DNA of 64,000 nt from Calothrix sp. FI2-JRJ7 (GTDB lineage Bacteria > Cyanobacteriota > Cyanobacteriia > Cyanobacteriales > Nostocaceae). The stretch is taken from assembly GCA_019359675.1 (NCBI GenBank), contig JAHHGX010000087.1, positions 1 through 64,000 on the forward strand, read 5' to 3'. Under the pieces are notes generated by a model. It saw only the letters and a list, made by a program, of their open reading frames with translations, was not told the DNA's origin and did no database searches. The position numbers and the translations under genes are program-made. Positions 27,509-35,499 of the stretch are shown one piece after another (within the stretch, counting starts at the first letter, position 1; every line of letters starts with the position of its first letter).

Positions 27509-29711
27509 ATTGCAATATTAAATAATCCCTGAAAGGGATTGAAACCAGCATAACCAACACGTGAACCTGTATTAACAATATTGCAATATTAAATAATCCC
27601 TGAAAGGGATTGAAACTTAGAATCAGAAAATATGGTATAGAACCAAATATAATTGCAATATTAAATAATCCCTGAAAGGGATTGAAACCCGCTTTTTCTG
27701 CATACCTCGAAGCTTGTGTTGATGCTATTGCAATATTAAATAATCCCTGAAAGGGATTGAAACTAGTTGAAAAACTAATTCAAACAAAAGTAGAAGAATT
27801 GCAATATTAAATAATCCCTGAAAGGGATTGAAACCTTACGTTGGTATGGTAAAGAAAATAATAAAAAAGATTGCAATATTAAATAATCCCTGAAAGGGAT
27901 TGAAACTGATTGCAATATTTCTTTTGTTCCCTTTTCTGTAAATTGCAATATTAAATAATCCCTGAAAGGGATTGAAACAAGCTCAAAGAAGAAGTAAAAG
28001 TTCTGGCGCCTATTGCAATATTAAATAATCCCTGAAAGGGATTGAAACTCAATCCCGCACGCAGGATTCGTGTGTGTGCTGCAATTGCAATATTAAATAA
28101 TCCCTGAAAGGGATTGAAACAGAGAATTATTATCTCCTCCCTTATTCCCCTTAAATTGCAATATTAAATAATCCCTGAAAGGGATTGAAACGTTATGCCA
28201 GCCATAATCGAAACAATCGCGACGAAGAATTGCAATATTAAATAATCCCTGAAAGGGATTGAAACATTCAGCGTGTTAGCACTGCTACTACTAAAGAAAT
28301 TGCAATATTAAATAATCCCTGAAAGGGATTGAAACCCTCGTTTTACCCAGTATTCCTCGACCCAATGGGTATTGCAATATTAAATAATCCCTGAAAGGGA
28401 TTGAAACTTTTCGCCTTTCTGGAGTTCGTAAATAGTGTGTATTGCAATATTAAATAATCCCTGAAAGGGATTGAAACGGCAATAAGAAGTGTATCTATCA
28501 TAATGTTGAGCAAATTGCAATATTAAATAATCCCTGAAAGGGATTGAAACGAAAAATTTGGGTCGTAAAATATGTAATTGTAAGTATTGCAATATTAAAT
28601 AATCCCTGAAAGGGATTGAAACAAAAAGATAACGAATCATCAAGTGCCTCGGATAAAATTGCAATATTAAATAATCCCTGAAAGGGATTGAAACAGAAAA
28701 ATCCTGATAAACCTCAGAAACTCTTTCTATAGATTGCAATATTAAATAATCCCTGAAAGGGATTGAAACGTATTCTGTTGCATCATCTCTTTCAAAGCTA
28801 GATATTGCAATATTAAATAATCCCTGAAAGGGATTGAAACCCTTCTTTTTTATTTGCTTCATATAATCTAAATACAATTGCAATATTAAATAATCCCTGA
28901 AAGGGATTGAAACATTGGATATTCTGCCATATTTACCTTTGTTTGTATTGCAATATTAAATAATCCCTGAAAGGGATTGAAACTGAAGCGATTCGTAAAC
29001 TGCTTGACACTCCTGTAAAAAATTGCAATATTAAATAATCCCTGAAAGGGATTGAAACACTACTACTTGAATTACCATGAAAGGCGCCATTTAATTGCAA
29101 TATTAAATAATCCCTGAAAGGGATTGAAACTGAAAAATTATGGCAGTTAACAAAAAACATTATTGCAATATTAAATAATCCCTGAAAGGGATTGAAACCA
29201 AGTTGTTGCATGGTGTAAGACTTGATGCTGTGATATTGCAATATTAAATAATCCCTGAAAGGGATTGAAACTGATTCTGATTTTCAAAAGCATCTTGACC
29301 GTACAAAAAAATTGCAATATTAAATAATCCCTGAAAGGGATTGAAACTCCTACAGTAGAAACTCAAAACTTTGTAGTTCAAATTGCAATATTAAATAATC
29401 CCTGAAAGGGATTGAAACAAGGCTAGATTCCACGGTAACGAGTCATTACCTGTAGATTGCAATATTAAATAATCCCTGAAAGGGATTGAAACTACTACTG
29501 CCCTTGCTTTACCGCGCTCTTTAACAAATTGCAATATTAAATAATCCCTGAAAGGGATTGAAACCTTTAAACCCCGTGTACTCTAAACCATCTTCACTTA
29601 ATTGCAATATTAAATAATCCCTGAAAGGGATTGAAACGAGCAAAGAAAAAGTGCATACGAGAAAATCATCAAACATTGCAATATTAAATAATCCCTGAAA
29701 GGGATTGAAAC
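27509..29711 (+). CRISPR. CRISPR array, 31 identical repeats and 30 spacers
   Basis: The 37-nt repeat starts ATTGCAATATTAAATAATC and ends GGGATTGAAAC, with a short internal CCCTGAAAGGG stem. I counted 31 copies with no visible variation and 30 spacers of 31-39 nt, mostly 33-37. The ATTGAAAC end is the usual 8-nt crRNA 5' handle of cyanobacterial type I-D, I-B or III arrays, so the crRNA strand is plus and the leader lies before 27509. No cas gene is in the 64-kb window; the array depends on Cas proteins encoded elsewhere or is orphaned. Uniform repeats argue for recent activity. Two spacers contain GGCGCC. Confidence 0.98.
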
Positions 29712-29978
29712 AGCCTGGTGGCGATACTGGTGGTTAGTTCGGAATTTGATTTTAAGTTGCTCTTATTATACCAGAAACTGGTTAAAACTAGACTTTTAAA
29801 TAAAATCAAAATCTTTTAGATGGTAAGAAAGCGAGAAAACTGCGTTAACGTTCGCGACTCATGACATAGGTCTACATTTTACTCGTTTGAAGTATAATTG
29901 GCACGCTTTGTATTTAGTATCCAATAGGGTGCCACATTTATTATGTAAGATAAAGAAGAAAAATAATATTACTATATT

Positions 29979-30293
29979 ATGATTGTTACAACAGGGAACG
30001 ATGTTGCAGGACGCGCAATCAAAAATTACGTTGGTATAGTACGAGGTATTGTTGTACGCTCACCAACGATTGGACAAGGAATAATGGGTGGGTTGAAGCA
30101 ATTAGTTGGTGGAAACATTGAAGCATATGCAGTAGCTTGTGAACAAGCACGGCAAGAAGCATATGACCGTATGATAAAACAAGCACAAAGTTTAGGCGCC
30201 GATGCTGTAATTTGTATGCGTTATGATGCCACAGAATTTGCTGAGGGAGTGACAGAAGTACTAGCTTATGGGACAGCAGTAAAACTTGAATAA
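29979..30293 (+). CDS. YbjQ family (UPF0145) protein
   Basis: 104 aa, normal length. The family pattern is clear: a beta strand ITTG-like VTTGNDVAG, then YVGIVRG, the Ala/Glu-rich helix ACEQARQEAYDRM, and SLGADAVICMRYD. The fold is a small pentameric alpha/beta protein called heavy-metal-binding in databases, without firm biochemical proof. It stands alone downstream of the CRISPR array. Confidence 0.9.
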   Translation: MIVTTGNDVAGRAIKNYVGIVRGIVVRSPTIGQGIMGGLKQLVGGNIEAYAVACEQARQEAYDRMIKQAQSLGADAVICMRYDATEFAEGVTEVLAYGTAVKLE

Positions 30294-30399
30294 TGCACAA
30301 TTATAGTATGAAAAAAGAATTCTATGAAGAAGGATATCATTTTAAAGAAGGCGCCATACGAGTACTTTTGAATTGATGGGCGCCTGACAAGCGTAAAAC

Positions 30400-30636
30400 T
30401 TATGCAATATTTTTAACACTGTTAATACCAGCACTCAACCACTGACTAGTATCTTGATCTAGCACAGGCATAATGCGAAAATTAAATACTTCTTGCCAAA
30501 CATCTTCGCCATGTTGAGACACAAAACTGCTTTCCAGGTCTTGGAAACTGGTATAATCATGGTTTCTTACGGCCGTAATCATCTCAATTAAGTCGAATAC
30601 AGGAATTTTTATTGCTGTCAACTGTGCTTCAGTCAT
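30400..30636 (-). CDS. conserved-looking hypothetical protein
   Basis: 78 aa, mildly acidic, alpha-helical in appearance (PVFDLIEMITAVRNHD, EDVWQEVFNFRIM). No signal peptide, membrane segment or known motif. The ATG has AAAGGG upstream. Isolated between the YbjQ and AlkB-like genes. Function unknown. Confidence 0.6.
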   Translation of the reverse strand: MTEAQLTAIKIPVFDLIEMITAVRNHDYTSFQDLESSFVSQHGEDVWQEVFNFRIMPVLDQDTSQWLSAGINSVKNIA

Positions 30637-30820
30637 CGCCCTTTGTCCTTAAAAATAGAAATATATCTGAGTGAACTACGTTTAGTCTCTATATTTAAGC
30701 ATTTATTTTTACAGGATTAAATTTCATTAATATATATTATTGGCAACATATATAAAGTTAAATTTTTTACATAGCTGAAATTAAAATTTTTCTCTCTTAT
30801 TTACGATTTTTTACATCAAT

Positions 30821-31420
30821 ATGCTTAATACTCAGATATTTACATTACATCAACTTGATGAGAGGCATGAGTTTTGGACGGCATGTTTACCTAATGAAAT
30901 AAATTTTAACCAATCACAGTTTGATGAACTTTGGGATATGCATCCTTGTGACTTTAAAGAACTTAAAATACACGGGCGCCTAGTAAAAACACCACGTTGG
31001 CAAGAGGTTTATGGTGTTGATTATCATTATACAGGGGTAGTAAACAAAGCTTTACCTATACCACCGTTACTTAAACCGCTTCATCAATGGAGTCAAGATA
31101 ATATAGATAGTTGTCTAAATGGGATGGTGATAAATTGGTACGATGGGCAGTTGGGTCACTATATGGGTAAGCACCGTGATTCTACTGTGAATATGGTACA
31201 AGGCGCCTCTATAGTGATTATTTCATTTGGAGAGGAGCGCATATTTAGGTTAAGACCTTGGAAAGGCAGTGGTTATAAAGATTTTATGACGACGCAGGGC
31301 AGTGTGTTTGTTATTCCTTATCAAACGAATAAAGCTTGGACTCATGAGGTTACTTCATCTAAGCGTCATCTAGGTAAAAGAATATCTATCACGTTTCGAG
31401 GGTTTGAAGTTGATACATAA
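30821..31420 (+). CDS. AlkB-like 2-oxoglutarate/Fe(II) dioxygenase
   Basis: 199 aa. The iron triad is visible as H118-x-D120 (KHRDST) and H175 (WTHEV), with the 2OG-binding R187 and R193 in GKRISITFRGF. WYDGQLGHYMGKHRD and FGEERIFRLRPW are typical of AlkB homologues. Such enzymes reverse N-alkyl damage on DNA or RNA bases by oxidative demethylation. A hairpin (31441-31496) follows the stop. Confidence 0.85.
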   Translation: MLNTQIFTLHQLDERHEFWTACLPNEINFNQSQFDELWDMHPCDFKELKIHGRLVKTPRWQEVYGVDYHYTGVVNKALPIPPLLKPLHQWSQDNIDSCLNGMVINWYDGQLGHYMGKHRDSTVNMVQGASIVIISFGEERIFRLRPWKGSGYKDFMTTQGSVFVIPYQTNKAWTHEVTSSKRHLGKRISITFRGFEVDT

Positions 31421-31440
31421 GGTGATTTCCATATAAATAC

Positions 31441-31496
31441 TTCTCTTGTGGGGTGGGTGTCCCCGCCCGCCCGCTTATTTAGACAGGGCAAGAGAA
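31441..31496. terminator. hairpin after the AlkB-like gene
   Basis: Arms TTCTCTTG and CAAGAGAA around a GC-rich loop with GGGTGGG and CCCGCCC. No U-tract. A similar CTCTTGTGGGGTGGGC motif occurs near 62318, so it may be a dispersed repeat. Confidence 0.45.
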
Positions 31497-31682
31497 AGCC
31501 CATTCTACTCTTATATGTCCATTTCATTTGGAAGTATATAAGGCGCCTATACAATGTTTTTGCAATTAACTGCATAAGTCTTCTATCGCTAGAAATAGTC
31601 TATTTTTACATTCTAAGCACAGGCAAGATGCCAGGAGATGCATCTTTATATATCAACAATTTAGTAATACTGAGGTGAAACA

Positions 31683-31991
31683 ATGCCAGACGATAAAGAT
31701 ATTGATACTAGTAATAATTCTCCTGTTGAATTATCTCAAGAAGAACTTGATGGAATTTCTGGAGGTATTAGTATTTTTGTTTCGGGTTCGACTTTCCAAA
31801 GGAGTGATGTGTTCGCACAGTCACGAAGACGTTCGCGTCGTGGAAGTAGAAGTTCTAGTTTCGGGTCTTCGCAGATATCTTCATCGGGTTTTCAAATTAT
31901 GGGCATCGGTTTAAATGGAGCGGAGGATATTATGACCTTATTTCTCTTCCCCAAGGGAGGGAAAAATACTACCAAAATTGTTTTAATATAG
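31683..31991 (+). CDS. double-glycine-leader peptide, candidate RiPP or bacteriocin-like precursor
   Basis: 102 aa. The N-terminus has an acidic leader ending ELSQEELDGISGG (residues 16-28), the consensus of double-Gly leaders cleaved by C39-peptidase ABC exporters. The putative core (29-102) is rich in Ser and Arg (SRRRSRRGSRSSSFGSS at ~47-63), then Gly/Ser, with no Cys. GAGGTG lies just before the ATG. No modification enzyme, C39 transporter or HlyD partner is in the window; the next gene, 40 bp downstream, is a sensor kinase. It could also be one of the many cyanobacterial proteins with a bacteriocin-type leader and unknown role. Confidence 0.65.
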   Translation: MPDDKDIDTSNNSPVELSQEELDGISGGISIFVSGSTFQRSDVFAQSRRRSRRGSRSSSFGSSQISSSGFQIMGIGLNGAEDIMTLFLFPKGGKNTTKIVLI

Positions 31992-32031
31992 GTAAGTTTG
32001 AACCAGTGTTTGGTGGAGATGGAGATTAGCA

Positions 32032-34278
32032 ATGACCTGTAATGGGAAAAAAGAAATAGATTTAGAAGATATTCTCATTACAGAGGAATTAATTCATCGT
32101 TTGCCCAAAACGCCTAATTTACAAGCCGAAAACCAAGCCATGCATACCCTGGCTCGGCAACTAGCCTCGGCACCTCAAACTATGCTCAAAACCCTTGTAA
32201 CTATGGCAAGGGATTTATGTAAAGCTGGAACTGCTGGAGTTAGCTTATTAGAAACTATACCCAATGGAGAAGAAATTTTTCGTTGGGTGGCATTGGCCGG
32301 GGAGTTGGAGCAATATGAGATGATGGAAGCTTCAGTCAATTTTAGCCCTTGTGGGGTGTGTTTAGAACATCAGGCTCCTATACTTTATTCTTACCCAGCA
32401 CGGTATTTTACTTATTTTCAACAGACGAAACGCGCAATTGTTGAGAGCTTAGTTATTCCTTTAATTATTGATGAGCAGCCACTAGGTACGATTTGGATTT
32501 TATCTCACGATGAGCAACAGCACTTCGATAGCGAAGATGTAAGGATAATGACAAGCCTTGCGGACTTTACTGCTGCTGCTTTACAAAGTAGTCAAGCTCG
32601 CCAAAAAGCTGAATTAGCAAAACTTGCACTACAGCAAAGCCAAGCACAAGTGCAAAGTTTAATCGCGAATATGCCAGGGATGGTTTATCGTTATCTACCC
32701 TGCAATGATATATCTAAGCAATTTAGTTTTGTTAGTTCCGGCTGTCGTGATTTATTTGAAGTAGAGCCATCAGTCGCATTACAGGATGCTGGCTCAATTT
32801 TGAATTTGATTCATCCTGATGATTTAGCTTCTTTTACTGCATCTGTTGGCGCCGCAATTGAGAATTTTTTACCTTGGGATTGGCAGGGTAGAATTATCAC
32901 ACCTAGTGGTCAACTAAAGTGGATTCACGGTCGGTCGAGTGCGTTGCAAGTAGAAGGCCAAGAAGTTTGGGATGGTTTGCTTATTGATATTACCGAGACT
33001 AAGCAGGCAGCAGAAGCTTTGCGAGAAAGCGAGGAATTAAAACAACGCATTTTAGAAAGTAGTACTGATTGTATTAAAGTTTTAACTTTGAACAGCGAAA
33101 TTATCTATATTAATACAGGTGGACTGTGCCTTTTAGAAGTTGATGAACCTGAGTCTATTATCGGCGCCAATTGGTCTTGTTTCTGGAAAGGCAAAGACTA
33201 TGAAAATGCATTATCCGCACTCGCAACCGCTAAAGCAGGAAACACAGGTCAATTTCAAGGCTACCTCCCCACTACTTTGAATACACCGAAATGGTGGGAC
33301 ATTATTATTTCGCCAATTCGAGATGCTTCAGGAAAAGTTGTACAACTGCTTTCAATTTCACGCGATATTACCGAATTTAAGCGTATTGAAGCTAAACGAG
33401 AACAAGCTGAAATTGCTTTGCGAGAAGCACATGTACAATTAGAATCAGCTTTAGTAGCTGGGGCAGTTTACACTTGGCGTTGGAACATTTCTACAAATTG
33501 CGTCATTGTTAATAAGGCTTTTGCTCACTTGTTTGGTGTAGACCCTACGCTTGCCTCTACATCTGGGTTGCCTATCTATTTGTATGTTAATGCCATGCAC
33601 GAAGAAGACCGCTCTCGTGTTTGGGCGGCAATTGAGCGAGCAATTAAATCTGGTGAACCATATAGTGCTGAGTACCGCGTTCACACTGCCAATGGCGAGG
33701 AGCGATGGGTATCAGCACGGGGACAAGTTGAGTATGATGTAGATGGCAACCCCGTCTCGTTACCTGGCGCCTTAATTGATATTACCGAACTCAAACTTGC
33801 AGAAGTTGCTTTGCGGCACCTTAGTAAAGAAATTCAGCAGCAATTACGAAAGTTCGATGCGGTTACGTCTTCCGTGTCCGATTTAATTTATACCTTTGAT
33901 TTATCGGGATGCTTTACTTACGCTAATCAGTCATTGCTAAACATTTTGCAAAAAACTTTAGCTGAGTTGGTTGGTAAAAACTTTTTTGAATTAGATTATC
34001 CAACAGATTTTGCCGAGCGATTACAACGACAAATTCAAGAAGTCATTACTACACGTCAATCAGTCAAAGACGAAACCCCGTATACAAGCGCGTTTGGCAC
34101 AAGAGCATACGAATATATTTTTGTTCCGCTTCTTGCTTTGGACGGTACAGTAGAAGGAGTGGCAGGAACAACACGTGATATTACTGAGCGTAAGCTCATT
34201 GAAATCGAGCGAGAGCAAATTTTACAACGAGAGCAAGATGCGCGAGAAGCCAGCCGCCGAAACTGCAAATCGAATTAA
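32032..34278 (+). CDS. GAF/PAS sensor module of a split hybrid histidine kinase
   Basis: 748 aa without any kinase core. A GAF domain (about 50-195) is followed by four PAS domains, each ending in a D-I-T-E-x-K motif (about 205-325, 330-450, 465-590, 605-735). The frame ends EQDAREASRRNCKSN, exactly where the coiled helix leading to HisKA should continue. The missing HisKA, ATPase and receiver domains are encoded in the +2 frame in the overlapping ORF at 34175-35422. One extra base near 34247-34256 would explain this, so the two are probably halves of one ~1120-aa kinase. Cytosolic; the ligand is unknown. Confidence 0.85.
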   Translation: MTCNGKKEIDLEDILITEELIHRLPKTPNLQAENQAMHTLARQLASAPQTMLKTLVTMARDLCKAGTAGVSLLETIPNGEEIFRWVALAGELEQYEMMEASVNFSPCGVCLEHQAPILYSYPARYFTYFQQTKRAIVESLVIPLIIDEQPLGTIWILSHDEQQHFDSEDVRIMTSLADFTAAALQSSQARQKAELAKLALQQSQAQVQSLIANMPGMVYRYLPCNDISKQFSFVSSGCRDLFEVEPSVALQDAGSILNLIHPDDLASFTASVGAAIENFLPWDWQGRIITPSGQLKWIHGRSSALQVEGQEVWDGLLIDITETKQAAEALRESEELKQRILESSTDCIKVLTLNSEIIYINTGGLCLLEVDEPESIIGANWSCFWKGKDYENALSALATAKAGNTGQFQGYLPTTLNTPKWWDIIISPIRDASGKVVQLLSISRDITEFKRIEAKREQAEIALREAHVQLESALVAGAVYTWRWNISTNCVIVNKAFAHLFGVDPTLASTSGLPIYLYVNAMHEEDRSRVWAAIERAIKSGEPYSAEYRVHTANGEERWVSARGQVEYDVDGNPVSLPGALIDITELKLAEVALRHLSKEIQQQLRKFDAVTSSVSDLIYTFDLSGCFTYANQSLLNILQKTLAELVGKNFFELDYPTDFAERLQRQIQEVITTRQSVKDETPYTSAFGTRAYEYIFVPLLALDGTVEGVAGTTRDITERKLIEIEREQILQREQDAREASRRNCKSN

Positions 34279-35422
34279 AGACGAGTTTTTAGCGGTACTC
34301 TCTCATGAGTTGCGCTCACCCCTGAATCCAATTTTGGGCTGGTCTAACTTGCTTCGTAAAGGTAAATTAGATGCCGAAAAAACGGCTTATGGTTTGGAGA
34401 CAATTGAGCGTAACGCCAAGTTACAGGTGCAACTAATTGAAGATTTGTTAGATGTGTCTCGCATATTGCGTGGTAAACTTAGCCTTAACGTGGTGCCTCA
34501 AAACCTAGCTTCAATTATTACAGCCGCAATGGAAACCGTACAGTTAGCGGCAGAAGCCAAATCAATTCAAGTTGAAAAAATTTTTGATTCAGATGTGCTG
34601 CAAATTCTAGGAGATTCTACTCGCTTACAGCAAATTGTCTGGAACTTAATTTCTAACGCCGTTAAATTTACTCCTTCTGGGGGAAACGTAAAAATTCAAC
34701 TTAGCAAAGTAGATAAAGAAGCTCAAATTCAAGTTAGCGATAATGGCAAAGGCATTTCTTCGGACTTTCTTCCTTACGTATTTGAATATTTCCGTCAAGC
34801 TGATAGTACAACAACTCGAACCTTTGGAGGACTAGGGTTAGGGTTGGCAATAGTTCATCATTTGGTAGAGCTACATGGGGGAACTGTGAAAGTAGAAAGT
34901 CCTGGAGTTGGGCAGGGAGCTACATTCACTGTTAAATTACCGCTTTTAAAGTCTGGAAACTCTGGAAATGTGGAACTTGAATCAAGTTTATTATCGACCA
35001 TGCACCCATCCCTTTGCCTTGCAGGAGTGCGAATTTTGCTAGTCGATGACGAAACAGACACACGGGATTTAATTGCTTTTATATTAAAGCAAAGCGGCGC
35101 CGTGGTTACATCAGTAGAAAATGCAGTCCAAGCTATACAAGCTTTTGAGCAAAGTAAGTTTGATATGCTTCTAAGCGATATTGGAATGCCTCAAATGGAC
35201 GGTTACGCGCTGATACGACACATTCGGGCAATAAGATATGGGCAAAACGCACTAATTGTAGCTGTAGCACTGACTGCCTATGCTGGAGAAATGAATCAAC
35301 AGCAAGCACTCGCAGCAGGATTTCAAAGACATGTTACCAAACCAGTTGACCCAGAGCATCTGGTAAACGTTATTGTTGATTTAAAAAATAAAAGTAGAAA
35401 TATTTCCAAAAGTGCATATTGA
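34175..35422 (+). CDS. HisKA-HATPase-receiver part of the split hybrid histidine kinase
   Basis: Up to 415 aa; an ATG at 34238 is a more credible internal start. Contains HisKA with the phospho-acceptor (FLAVLSHELRSPLNPILGW), HATPase motifs (NLISNAVKFTPSGG, GLGLGLAIV) and a C-terminal receiver with ILLVDDE and the phospho-Asp in LLSDIGMPQMDGY. It overlaps the sensor ORF by ~100 nt in another frame. If both are translated separately, it would be a kinase without sensor; otherwise the gene is a frameshift mutant. A hairpin at 35462 follows. Confidence 0.85.
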   Translation: MILLSVSSLKSSESKFYNESKMREKPAAETANRIKDEFLAVLSHELRSPLNPILGWSNLLRKGKLDAEKTAYGLETIERNAKLQVQLIEDLLDVSRILRGKLSLNVVPQNLASIITAAMETVQLAAEAKSIQVEKIFDSDVLQILGDSTRLQQIVWNLISNAVKFTPSGGNVKIQLSKVDKEAQIQVSDNGKGISSDFLPYVFEYFRQADSTTTRTFGGLGLGLAIVHHLVELHGGTVKVESPGVGQGATFTVKLPLLKSGNSGNVELESSLLSTMHPSLCLAGVRILLVDDETDTRDLIAFILKQSGAVVTSVENAVQAIQAFEQSKFDMLLSDIGMPQMDGYALIRHIRAIRYGQNALIVAVALTAYAGEMNQQQALAAGFQRHVTKPVDPEHLVNVIVDLKNKSRNISKSAY

Positions 35423-35461
35423 TTCCAACCTCTACCCTATATTGAATGGTAAAAAATATTA

Positions 35462-35484
35462 TGCACAGGCAGAACACCTGTGCA
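35462..35484. terminator. bidirectional hairpin between convergent genes
   Basis: Stem TGCACAGG/CCTGTGCA with a 7-nt loop between the convergent kinase and dynamin-J genes. Same stem sequence as the hairpin at 5785. No clear U-tract. Confidence 0.45.
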
Positions 35485-35499
35485 ACTGTCGCGCGAAAA

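Noticed and set aside
27396-29241. Open frames across the CRISPR array with repeated SIPFRDYLILQ-like peptides
   Set aside because: They are translations of the CRISPR repeats on the minus strand, not genes.
30308-30376. 22-codon frame after ybjQ
   Set aside because: Too short and without features; could be a fragment, but no evidence supports it.
31675-31914. Alternative-frame ORF over the double-glycine peptide
   Set aside because: The other frame has the ribosome binding site and the leader motif; this one is a shadow.
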